Source: Teredinibacter haidensis (GTDB lineage Bacteria > Pseudomonadota > Gammaproteobacteria > Pseudomonadales > Cellvibrionaceae). From it: a stretch of DNA of 64,000 bases. This document shows, piece after piece, positions 35,559 to 43,685 of this stretch (its first letter is position 1; every line of letters starts with the position of its first letter). Below the pieces are notes generated by a model that saw only the letters and a program-made list of their open reading frames with translations, was not told the DNA's origin and searched no databases. A program made the position numbers and the translations under genes. Location of the stretch: assembly GCF_014211975.1 (NCBI RefSeq), contig NZ_CP060084.1, positions 1 through 64,000 of the forward strand. Direction: 5' to 3'.

Positions 35559-36752
35559 CTATTTTAGCTGAAATACAACGGGGAGTGTAAAAGAGAAGGT
35601 CTCCCCCTTGAGGTCTTGCGGTATCGGGGGGAAGGGGCTGGCTTTCATCACTGCTTTTTCTGCTGCTTTTGTTAGCACTTTAAATTTGGAGCCTTCTATG
35701 ACAACCACATCCTGCACCTCGCCCGTGCGGTCGACCGTAACGTTAAGTCTAACGTGACCCTGCCACCCGCGCTCCAGAGCTCTTTTGGGGTAGACCAGGA
35801 ATCTGTAAGACCATTTTTTTAGGCTGGCGATGTATAGCTGCTGAGCGAGCAGGCTTTCGGCGGTAAAGTCGAAATCTTCCTCTTCTTCTTCTAGTAAATC
35901 CGCATCCAGCAGGGCTTGCTGAGGCTCCGCTGCAGGTGTTTTATTCACTGGAACTGGAGTAGCTACTACGATTTCCTGCTCGTCAACTACGGGAGCTTGA
36001 ACCTCGGGTTTTACCGTCGCAATAGGGCTTGCCAGTGCTGGAGGGGCAACAATTGTGGGAGCTGCTGGTTTAGTAACGATTGCGGCGGCAGCAGGTGCGG
36101 CAGCGGCTATTTGGGTGTTCGCAGCGGGTTGTGAAGACTTCACACTCTGTATTGCGGCAATGCGCTCGTCACTCGGGACTGTTGCATCGAAACGTGCCAG
36201 TAATTCAGAGTCTACATTTCCCGCGACCAGCAGGCCATCACGAAAACCGGACGAAAGTGGAACTGGTCCGATCCAGGTTCTTAACAGTAGATTAAAAAAC
36301 TCAGAGCTTTGAATTTCACCCAAATCGATTCCATTCAGAATGACTTGTACGGAATCGTCTTTACGGCGAATAGTAAAAATATCGCCGGCGATCAGCTTAA
36401 CCTTCAGCATGTTACTGAAATCAGCCATATATTGCGCATTTGCGGTGAGTTCCGCGGAGCTGGCGTTAATGGCCATACCTTCGATCCACATGCGTTTGAA
36501 GCTGCGTGCAGATAACCGGTTAGCTAGAATGCGTACCTGAATTTGCTTATCCTCCGGCGCCATCAGTATTTGTGAGGAGCTGGAAGATAGACTGGTTACT
36601 GACAGAGCGGCGATAAACTGTTCTTTTCCGAGCTGAGAGTGAATGGATAGGCCGTTGAGTGAAGTCGCTGCGTGGACATTTAATGCCACGACTTGTAAAA
36701 GCACAGCAATTGCTGAAAGTTTTATAGAGCGTAAAAAATTATATTTGCGCAT
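35559..36752 (-). CDS. chalcone isomerase-like domain fused to TonB C-terminal domain
   Basis: 397 residues. Signal peptide 1-28 (NVHA|AT). Residues about 30-195 match the bacterial chalcone-isomerase-like family: FIAALSVTS, KQIQVRILANRLSARSFKRMWIEGMAINAS, NGIDLGEIQSSEFFNLLLRTWIGPVPLSSGFRDGLL. Then an Ala/Pro/Val-rich spacer (about 205-290), an acidic stretch (LLEEEEEDFDFTAES) and a TonB C-terminal domain (about 310-397: WSYRFLVYPKRALERGWQGHVRLNVTVDRTG). It has a cleavable signal rather than a TonB-type membrane anchor, so it is probably a free periplasmic protein. Function of the combination is unknown. Confidence 0.85.
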   Translation of the reverse strand: MRKYNFLRSIKLSAIAVLLQVVALNVHAATSLNGLSIHSQLGKEQFIAALSVTSLSSSSSQILMAPEDKQIQVRILANRLSARSFKRMWIEGMAINASSAELTANAQYMADFSNMLKVKLIAGDIFTIRRKDDSVQVILNGIDLGEIQSSEFFNLLLRTWIGPVPLSSGFRDGLLVAGNVDSELLARFDATVPSDERIAAIQSVKSSQPAANTQIAAAAPAAAAIVTKPAAPTIVAPPALASPIATVKPEVQAPVVDEQEIVVATPVPVNKTPAAEPQQALLDADLLEEEEEDFDFTAESLLAQQLYIASLKKWSYRFLVYPKRALERGWQGHVRLNVTVDRTGEVQDVVVIEGSKFKVLTKAAEKAVMKASPFPPIPQDLKGETFSFTLPVVFQLK

Positions 36753-37191
36753 ATGAGTCTCACAAGATTTAAGTTGGAACCTATAGTTTTATTGTTTTGT
36801 GAGTTATCAGGTATCGCCTTGTCAATGTGTATGAACCTCTCACCTACCAGCCTTCTCAAGGCGCTCTGAAACTAAAGTACTACTCTACACCAATATGAAA
36901 CTAACTCAAGCCTATGCGGTGTATAAATACAGTTCTAAATCAAACTCTCAATTTATGTAAACAGTCTATCTTGTGATGATTTTGGCGTCAAAAAGAACCT
37001 AAATATCATATGCTTACGTTCATTTTGTCAGTTTATGTTGCATGATCCTTACACGGGGGTGTGAAGCAGGTTGCAAAACAACAAAAATATACAAAAAAGG
37101 TGTGTAAATGGAGCTACGACAACGATAATCGGTTATTTTACAAGAACAATCACACCCAAATTACGTGGATTCACCACGAGGCAATTCGTCT
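36753..37191. promoter_or_regulatory. divergent intergenic region
   Basis: About 440 A+T-rich bases between the divergent chalcone/TonB-C gene and the cNMP-binding gene. It must contain both promoters; I cannot define the boxes with confidence. A short frame over 37061-37306 is in a non-coding phase. Confidence 0.4.
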
Positions 37192-37887
37192 ATGGAAGTA
37201 CACCCTTTACACCGCTACGAGCAATCTTCGCTTTATAATTTGCTTTCCTCAATTCCTTTTTACAAGGCGGTTAAGCAGCGAGATCCGTGGCAGTACGATT
37301 TACTGATGAGTTACTCGAGGATTATTGAGTATCGTCCGGGGGAGGTGTTGCTAGAGCAGGGCCAGAATGATCAGTGGCTGTACTTTCTTCTGCGGGGCCA
37401 GTTGGCCGTTATTGTTGGCAGCGGTGACGATGAGCGAAAAGTGGTGAATTACATTACTCCCGGTGAAGTGTTTGGCGATCTGGCAGTATTGATAGACCAC
37501 GAGCGAACAGCCACTGTCGTTGCAGATCCAAACTGCAAGTCTGTTATGGTTTTTGGTACGGATTTCCAGGTCTTTGGTGATCTAGATGATGTTCGAAAAA
37601 TATCTTTATCAACGAAGCTAGAATACTACCGAAATATGGTTCACAACCTTCGCTGGAAATTGGAGGTTTACCGCATGTCATACCCGGACCAGTCTTTCGC
37701 ATCGAACCACCGTAAAGTCAAACTCTACACGGGTCAAAAAGACACGCTTGAAGAACTCAAAAGTCTGGATGAACAGGCAAGAGCTCTGGCGAGGCTGCTG
37801 GTCATCTGGAACCTTGAATTCGACCGGCTCTCAATATCTCCACGGGAAAAGCTGGATTACAGTAGCCTAGTAGCCCTAGGTGAGTAA
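37192..37887 (+). CDS. cyclic-nucleotide-binding-domain protein without DNA-binding domain
   Basis: 231-residue protein. Residues about 40-145 form a CRP-type cNMP-binding beta-roll: YRPGEVLLEQGQNDQWLYFLLRGQLAVIVGSG, then ITPGEVFGDLAVLIDHERTATVVAD in the phosphate-binding position. The remainder (about 150-231) is helical and lacks a helix-turn-helix, so it is not a CRP-like transcription factor. ATG at 37192 follows GAGG at ten bases; a GTG at 37165 is the alternative. Possible role in binding cAMP or c-di-GMP and acting through protein contacts (inference). Confidence 0.85.
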   Translation: MEVHPLHRYEQSSLYNLLSSIPFYKAVKQRDPWQYDLLMSYSRIIEYRPGEVLLEQGQNDQWLYFLLRGQLAVIVGSGDDERKVVNYITPGEVFGDLAVLIDHERTATVVADPNCKSVMVFGTDFQVFGDLDDVRKISLSTKLEYYRNMVHNLRWKLEVYRMSYPDQSFASNHRKVKLYTGQKDTLEELKSLDEQARALARLLVIWNLEFDRLSISPREKLDYSSLVALGE

Positions 37888-38626
37888 TGTGCTCTAACGT
37901 TCTATAGCGATCGGCAGTTGATCGTTATTTGCAGCCTTCTAATGTAGACACTTTTGTCTAAGCGCCCTGCAGGCCGTTGACAAGTTATCGGCGTTGCCAG
38001 CGAGGCGTTAAATCTGGCTCAAAACACTCATTTATTCGTTATATTTTCCGCTTCTCCGCCAATTTCGCCTTGACCTGACGGTCTCACTTACGTTTTTCAA
38101 TAAGCTGCTTGCCAGTTATGAGAGCGAATTTCCAAGATGACAGTAAAGGGCCTATGCTCTTTCTGCCCGCTAATTTTTACCCGCTGGGTTAAATCATTCA
38201 AACTTATTCGAATTCACGTAAAACGGATGGCCGCTTAGCGGACGTGCTGTTTGGGTGCCTTATGAGACTATCATTGTTGTGGCTCTTGTATTTGGTTGAT
38301 TCCCAATTTGAAACGGAGGTGCAAGTCTTGCTGCTCGAGCAAGGAGCACGAAGGTTGCGGCTTTGCTTTTATCCTCCTCTTTGTAAGTGGCCAAGTTCCA
38401 TTTGTAGAGGTGCGACCATGTACAAATGCGTTGCCTGCTCGCAGCTAGAGTCGTTTGTAATAGGCTTTTAACGATTGTTCTTGGGGCGAATCTCGGATAT
38501 CCGTCTTGGTGGCACCGTTCTACGAATTGATACGAGCATAGGAAAGTCAACTAATATTAATGAAGTGGATGTTCGATGCTTGCAGGTATTTGACGTGCCC
38601 TAGTTATTGATTTGGTATTGAATAAG
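37888..38626. other. intergenic region containing dispersed repeat copy A
   Basis: About 740 bases with no convincing gene. Most short frames here (such as 38244-38471) have no ribosome site and unnatural composition. It contains the dispersed repeat described separately at 37967-38110. Confidence 0.5.
37967..38110. repeat. dispersed intergenic repeat, copy A
   Basis: Similar over its length to 52318-52443 (copy B). Best conserved blocks: CTTACGTTTT with TTCAA, CTGACGG, CCTTG, and ATTCGTTATA, and further left TGTTGA/CGTTGA-type GCCGTTGACAAGTTATCGGCGTTGCC against GGCTGTTGAGAAGCTATCTGCATTGCC. Estimated identity near 65-70 percent with small gaps, judged by eye. Non-coding in both places. Confidence 0.65.
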
Positions 38627-39292
38627 ATGAAGACAATTTACAGGTTTTATTTGGCTATACGTTTGATGTTCGGGTATAGGGAGGCCCTAAAAGCGATGAA
38701 TTGGCAACTGATTTCGCTTATAGGAATACTTTATGTTATGCCTGCAGTAGCAATCAACGAAGAAAGATTGTGGTTGCCAGCTAAATACCACAAGTATTAT
38801 TTGGATTTAAAAGAGTCTGCTCAGGCTGCAGAAAACTTGGATATTTGTGTTGAAGTTTTACGGGGAACACTCGATTTTGAGCAAAGCAGCAAAAATCGCC
38901 CCATTTTTCGAATACAGTGCCGTCGCGAAGATGGTTTGAGTTACAACGAAATGGTTGATGGCGTGAGCAAAGAAACGCTTACGCATAAAGCTCCCACTGA
39001 AGGGCCTTTAAGCGTAAAAGAGGTTGAGCGGCTAAGGATGTTAGAAGAAAAGCGTAAACAGGATTACCGCGAGTCCTGCTTGGACGAATTCCAAAAACAA
39101 ACGATATTTATGCTTGGGTTACAGCTTCATACCCCAGAGCAAGCCAATCCGTTGGAGTTTAATGACGACAGTGCGGTATTTATTATGGAATTCGATGCAA
39201 AAAATATTGCAGGCACACCCTTAAAATATCGGGCAACATGCCGGGTTGGTACGGATAAATCGGCAGAGGTGGTGATTAAACCTCGAAAGTAG
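38627..39292 (+). CDS. unrecognised secreted or membrane-anchored protein, 221 aa
   Basis: Starts MKTIYRFYLAIRLMFGYREA; a hydrophobic stretch about 28-45 (WQLISLIGILYVMPAVA) ends in AVA|INEE, so it is either an uncleaved anchor or a long signal peptide. The rest is periplasmic-like with several cysteines (DICVEVL, IQCRREDG, ESCLDEF, ATCRVGT), two pairs that could form disulphides. No family recognised. An in-frame TTG at 38612 is the alternative start; neither has a strong ribosome site. Confidence 0.6.
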   Translation: MKTIYRFYLAIRLMFGYREALKAMNWQLISLIGILYVMPAVAINEERLWLPAKYHKYYLDLKESAQAAENLDICVEVLRGTLDFEQSSKNRPIFRIQCRREDGLSYNEMVDGVSKETLTHKAPTEGPLSVKEVERLRMLEEKRKQDYRESCLDEFQKQTIFMLGLQLHTPEQANPLEFNDDSAVFIMEFDAKNIAGTPLKYRATCRVGTDKSAEVVIKPRK

Positions 39293-39307
39293 ACTGAAAA
39301 CGTTATT

Positions 39308-39339
39308 TCTGAGTTTCAAAACATCTGAGTTTCAAAACA
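39308..39339. repeat. 16-bp tandem duplication
   Basis: TCTGAGTTTCAAAACA occurs twice without a gap, just before the terminator that follows. Likely a recent slippage event. Confidence 0.85.
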
Positions 39340-39367
39340 AAAGAAGGCGCCGTTAGGCGCCTTCTTT
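39340..39367. terminator. bidirectional terminator
   Basis: AAAGAAGGCGCC-GTTA-GGCGCCTTCTTT, a perfect 12-bp stem between two convergent genes. Short T runs on both sides. Confidence 0.85.
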
Positions 39368-39382
39368 AAAGCGGGATGCTAG

Positions 39383-40162
39383 TTATGCTTGCTTGGGGGG
39401 ACGACCTCGACGCTTAGGAGCTGCTTTGGCCGCAGCTTTAGGGGCCGTTTTCTTGGCCGCAGGACGACCACGACGCTTGGCCGCAGCTTTAGGAGCCGCT
39501 TTCTTGGCTGCAGGACGACCACGACGCTTAGGTGCGGCTTTGGTTGTAGCCTTAGGAGCCGTTTTTACCTTTGTCTTTGTTTTCGCTTTTGCAGCTGCTT
39601 TCTTTGCTTTGGTTTTCGCTGCGATAGAAGCTTTCTTTGCAGCAGTTTTGGCTTTTATAGCGGCTTTTTTAGCGGTAGCTTTCTCTCTGATTGCGGCCTT
39701 TTTAGCGGCAACTTTAGCGGCGGCAGCCGCTTTCTTTGCAGCGGATTGTTCAGCTATTTGAACTTTCTTTATATATGCAGCTTCCTCTTTTGCGATGGCC
39801 TTTTCTAGTGCCGAGGCTTGAGCTGCTTCAGTTTTTGCTGTGGCGAGGGCTGTTTTTGCCTCAGTTAATGTACTTTTTATAGTGTTGGCGGCGGCGGATG
39901 TAGCCGCAGCTACTTTTCTTGCTGCAGCCAATTGCTTGGTTTGAGCAGCCGATTTCTTTTTGGCTCGAATGGAGGCGACTTTTGCTTTCGCAGTAGATGC
40001 TTTCTTCGCTGCAGATGTTGATTGAATTGTGGCAGTTTTTACGCTTGCTTCAGCAGATTTTAACTTTGCTGAACGAGCTTTTTCCAGTTTGCCCTTTAAC
40101 GCTGAAAGTTCCTTTTCTAGCGCGGCGACAGAATCGACAACTTTTGCTTTTCTAGCGGCCAT
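39383..40162 (-). CDS. histone H1-like Lys/Ala-rich DNA-binding protein
   Basis: 259 residues. The first part (about 8-45) is a coiled coil (VDSVAALEKELSALKGKLEKARS); from there on the protein is almost only Ala, Lys, Thr and Ser with many KKA repeats, like histone H1 tails and AlgP/Hc1 proteins. Three RRGRP AT-hook-like motifs lie at the C-terminus (214-217, 231-234 and 252-255 for RGRP). Such proteins bind and compact DNA; in Pseudomonas AlgP affects alginate regulation. The repeats make the length prone to change. A minus-strand terminator follows. Confidence 0.85.
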   Translation of the reverse strand: MAARKAKVVDSVAALEKELSALKGKLEKARSAKLKSAEASVKTATIQSTSAAKKASTAKAKVASIRAKKKSAAQTKQLAAARKVAAATSAAANTIKSTLTEAKTALATAKTEAAQASALEKAIAKEEAAYIKKVQIAEQSAAKKAAAAAKVAAKKAAIREKATAKKAAIKAKTAAKKASIAAKTKAKKAAAKAKTKTKVKTAPKATTKAAPKRRGRPAAKKAAPKAAAKRRGRPAAKKTAPKAAAKAAPKRRGRPPKQA

Positions 40163-41224
40163 AGTAATTACCCTTACCCTTTGTTGGTTGTACTTATGAA
40201 AGTTGTAGCACTACATTACGAAATAACAAGAAAAATTCAAGTTTTTTCATCGATTTAGCATGCTTTTTTAGTGTTTTTTAATAAAAAAAAGATTTTCATT
40301 GCCTGTTTAACTATTTTTCGCATTTTTACGCGGATCCATATTAAATAAAAGCGTTTAATTGGGTGCCGAAATTTCACTTACTTAAAGCAAATGCGTGAAC
40401 TAAATGTAGAACTCAAAAATTCGCTAGTTGTGCAGCGATATTTTAATGAAACGCTAATATCCTTTGTGGTTGGTAGCATTGTTTTAGACTGTAATTAACT
40501 TCGTACACTTACGCATAAACGCGATTTCGGTGGAATTACTGAATTTTTAGAAAATAATCAGTATTCCCATTCGTATGGAGTAGTTTAACGTTGAATTAAT
40601 AGGATTGACTTTACCTCTTTAAGGGACTTCCACATTGACCTTGTAATTCTATGGCGAAATGAAATTGTTTTATGTCCGTCGAGATCGGTTTGACACATAA
40701 AATCGGTTATTTCGCATTTTTATTCATATCTAAATTTAGAATAGTTGTTGAAACACTCTCAAATCCCGTTTTATGCTTTGTAAAGGTCACCGCTCAATAC
40801 CCGGGAGTTTTTGAAAAAGCCTGTGTATGCGCTGCTCAGCCTAGTGTGTATGGACGTAATACAAAGTGTTCCTTTACTGGATGCGTTATTGAAAGGCGCT
40901 TCCACTCTTTTGGGTTTTAATGTGTAGAGGCGGGCGGTGTTGCCAGCATCGCACGCTTAGACGGCAGACGCGCTTGGGCGTGAGAGAAAATTTAGATTGT
41001 CTTTGGGCCTGCCAGGTAGGAATAAATAGCCTTTGCGGGCTGTATTAATAAACAGTACTATGTGTGTTGTTTAGCCTAAAAGACGTTTTGAGTGGGAAGT
41101 ACCATTGCTGTCCGTTGACGATGTTTGTCGCCGATAAGGCTCGTACCGCATTCGGTCTTGTTGGCGCCCATATTTTATATGAGCGGGCTTGTTGAGCCGT
41201 GAGTTCGTTAAGAGTCGCTTGAAA
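40163..41224. other. A+T-rich intergenic region
   Basis: Just over 1 kb with no gene that I can support. The 82-codon frame 40672-40920 lacks a ribosome site and protein-like composition. The left side must contain the histone-like gene's promoter. No RNA gene recognised. Confidence 0.5.
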
Positions 41225-42289
41225 ATGAAAAAAATCATCCACATAGATGCAGACTGTTTTTTTGCCGCGCTGGAAATACGTAAAAACCCCAAACTTGCAG
41301 AGCTGCCCGTTGCGGTTGGCGGCGCGCCAGATAGACGGGGCGTTGTTGCAACCTGTAATTACTTGGCCAGGCAATATGGCGTGAAATCGGCGATGGCTTC
41401 TGCTTATGCGAAACGATTGTGCCCGGAGTTGGTTATCGTAAAGCCCGATATCGAACTTTATCGGCATGTGTCATCGCAGTTGCTGTCTATTTTTCATCGC
41501 TATACCGAGTGCGTCGAGCCGCTATCTCTTGATGAAGCCTACCTGGATGTTTCGGGCTGTGATTTGTTGAAAGGTAGTGCAACGTTGATTGCCAGAAATA
41601 TAAAGGAGGTCGTTCGAGCGGAATTGGGAATTAGTGTCTCTGCCGGTGTGGCGCCCGTTAAATTCTTGGCAAAAATCGCCAGTGACTGGAGAAAGCCGGA
41701 TGGACTTTTTGCTGTGCCCCCCGATGAGGTGGCACCCTTTGTGAGTAAGCTTCCTCTGGCGAGACTTCCCGGTGTTGGTCCGGCCACTGAGCGTAAGCTC
41801 TCCCGATATGGATTGCTGAATTGTCAAGACCTTAAGGAATTTGATCCCAATACATTGGCGAAGGAATTTGGTTGTTTTGCGCAAAGGCTACTGGACATGA
41901 GTAAAGGCATAGATAGTCGTTGTGTTCAGCCTCACCACATACGAAAATCCGTGAGTATTGAGCGAACTTACCCGGAAGATATCTCTGATCCTGCTCAGGT
42001 GCCTGGCTATTTGGACGAATTAATTGCTGGCCTCCGGCATCGCTACGGAAAATTATCAAATAAGTATCCGATAAGTAAAAAATTTGTGAAGCTAAAATTC
42101 GATAATTTTGAGCAAACGGTGTTGGAAACGAAGGTTTCACATCTTACTGACCCTTTTGAAGCTCCGGAATTTATGCGCTTATTGTTGGCAGCGTGGTACC
42201 GGCAGAAACGGGGGATACGGCTGCTGGGAGTAGGCTTTCGGTTTGCTCAGTCCGAACGCTGCCCCGAACAGATATTGCTACCCCTTTAA
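41225..42289 (+). CDS. dinB: DNA polymerase IV (Y family)
   Basis: 354-residue error-prone translesion polymerase. Seen: MKKIIHIDADCFFAALEIR with the metal Asp8, the SLDEAYLDVSG catalytic Asp-Glu pair, and LPGVGPATERKLSRYG helix-hairpin-helix. Little finger domain in the C-terminal third. A frame extension to 41189 is unnecessary. No LexA box was identified upstream by eye. The end QILLPL includes the beta-clamp-type motif QILLPL. Confidence 0.95.
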   Translation: MKKIIHIDADCFFAALEIRKNPKLAELPVAVGGAPDRRGVVATCNYLARQYGVKSAMASAYAKRLCPELVIVKPDIELYRHVSSQLLSIFHRYTECVEPLSLDEAYLDVSGCDLLKGSATLIARNIKEVVRAELGISVSAGVAPVKFLAKIASDWRKPDGLFAVPPDEVAPFVSKLPLARLPGVGPATERKLSRYGLLNCQDLKEFDPNTLAKEFGCFAQRLLDMSKGIDSRCVQPHHIRKSVSIERTYPEDISDPAQVPGYLDELIAGLRHRYGKLSNKYPISKKFVKLKFDNFEQTVLETKVSHLTDPFEAPEFMRLLLAAWYRQKRGIRLLGVGFRFAQSERCPEQILLPL

Positions 42290-42302
42290 AAGAGCGCTAA
42301 GA

Positions 42303-42330
42303 CCCCAAAAAGAAGTTTTTCGTTTTGGGG
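42303..42330 (+). terminator. hairpin after dinB
   Basis: CCCCAAAA and TTTTGGGG separated by 12 bases, 13 bases after the dinB stop. No T run follows, so termination is uncertain. Confidence 0.4.
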
Positions 42331-42557
42331 CGAGCAAAAAACGACCACAACTTAAATGACGAGCAGACAGGTAAAAGATCGTGTAGAATGCCGGATTGCC
42401 GGGAAAGACAACTTTGCTGCACAACAGCAATACATTGCGATTGTGATGGAGCTGATCTACTCTCTAGGGCAATAGAATCGCTTTTCGCTGTATACTGGCA
42501 GCGAGTCTCCGCTTCGGCAGAGATCGCGATTTCATTATCGAATGTGGAGAATAAATT

Positions 42558-42974
42558 GTGAGTCGTAGAAAACGCATTGAATCGGCCGAAGATAAGGCTG
42601 AGATTGATTTGACACCAATGCTAGATGTGGTGTTCATCATGCTGATCTTCTTCATCGTGACAGCATCGTTTATCAAAGAAAAATCGCTGGGTTTGAATGT
42701 GCCAGAAAACACCGAAAACCTGCCACCTCCCGAAACCGAAAGTAAGAGTATTTTGGTTCAGATCAACGCTAACGATGAAATTTACATTGACCAGCGTCGT
42801 GTCGATATCCGCTCCGTACGCTCCCTGATCGCACAGAAAAGCGCTGAAAGCCCAGAGGGTGGCGTGGTCGTTATGGCCCATGAGCAGGCTTCCACGGCCT
42901 CCTATGTCGCGATTGCCGATGCCGCGCGAGAAGCAAACATTTATGATGTGTCCCTAATTCCGCGAAAGAATTAG
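42558..42974 (+). CDS. orphan ExbD/TolR-type biopolymer transport protein
   Basis: 138 residues, GTG start with GGAG nine bases upstream. One membrane helix with the proton-carrying Asp: EIDLTPMLDVVFIMLIFFIVTASF (Asp23). The remainder is the periplasmic ExbD domain. ExbD normally works in one operon with an ExbB and TonB; neither is here, so it pairs with subunits encoded elsewhere. In related genera such ExbD copies serve TonB-dependent receptors. Confidence 0.92.
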   Translation: MSRRKRIESAEDKAEIDLTPMLDVVFIMLIFFIVTASFIKEKSLGLNVPENTENLPPPETESKSILVQINANDEIYIDQRRVDIRSVRSLIAQKSAESPEGGVVVMAHEQASTASYVAIADAAREANIYDVSLIPRKN

Positions 42975-43006
42975 TTAGCGTCGCGTCTTAAAGAGCACTA
43001 AAAGCA

Positions 43007-43034
43007 AAAAGCCACTGTTCAGTGGCTTTTTTTT
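43007..43034 (+). terminator. terminator of the exbD-type gene
   Basis: GCCACTG-TT-CAGTGGC with four A before and eight T after it. Strong intrinsic terminator. Confidence 0.9.
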
Positions 43035-43685
43035 GGTTCGAATTTGCAGCGATTACTGTGCTGTTGTCCAACCCTTTATTTATTCACAACGCATGTTCTT
43101 ATTGATCCGCATATCTACTGGTTTTCTAAGACTTCTTCTGTTTTTGGTTTCGAGCGCCTGCGGAGGCGCCTCGCTTGGCGGGACCAGTGTTTCATACCTT
43201 GTACTTCGATATTGATCCCAGTGAAAACGTCTCTAGCTCTTTTAATACGCAGCGACGATGGGCTTGTGGTTCAGCAAGGGTAGCGGCTTGAAACGTTATT
43301 ATGGCTGCGGCCTTAGATGTTTCGTAAGCGACCCAGGAGCCGAGCTTTGATCGGTATCAACGTAACAGCACGTTTACAGCTACATCGTCATGGCAGCTTT
43401 GGGGCGGCGCACGCTTCTATTTTCCGGAAACGGAACCTTTTGCCTTTTGCGAGCAGCCGAGCGTAGGGTAAAAACGCCGTAGGGGATAGTACTTGCAACT
43501 ATTTCTCTGGAGTACGTTTTAAACATTCAGTTTGTTACGAAGTGCATCTAAACCTAGAGGTGGTGGGGCATATTGGTAGATTGTTAATGTGGCTTCGATC
43601 TTGGATGGCCAAACCACCCGAGATCGAAGCCGCTACAGCATTTTTATGGAATGCGAAGGAAGCGGAAAGAGATGAACAATAAAAA
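43035..43685. other. intergenic region with possible decayed lipoprotein gene
   Basis: About 650 bases without an intact gene. At about 43095-43180 a frame reads MFLLIRISTGFLRLLLFLVSSACGG, like a lipoprotein signal, and a shifted frame continues FHTLYFDIDPSENVSSSF before a stop near 43290; this recalls the start of DUF4136-type lipoproteins and may be a decayed copy (weak). A strong inverted repeat lies at 43591-43631. Confidence 0.3.
43591..43631. repeat. perfect 11-bp inverted repeat downstream of gcvP
   Basis: GGCTTCGATCT (43591-43601) and AGATCGAAGCC (43621-43631), 19-base loop. No T run follows on either strand. It may slow or end transcripts from gcvP. Confidence 0.7.

Noticed and set aside
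38244..38550. Overlapping frames on both strands between the cNMP gene and the 221-aa gene
   Set aside because: Neither shows a start signal or protein-like composition.
39389..39808. 139-codon frame opposite the histone-like gene
   Set aside because: Cys/Phe/Arg-rich repeat product arising from the antisense of KKA/RGRP repeats.
40672..40920. 82-codon frame in the gap before dinB
   Set aside because: No ribosome site, no recognisable pattern, A+T-rich surroundings.
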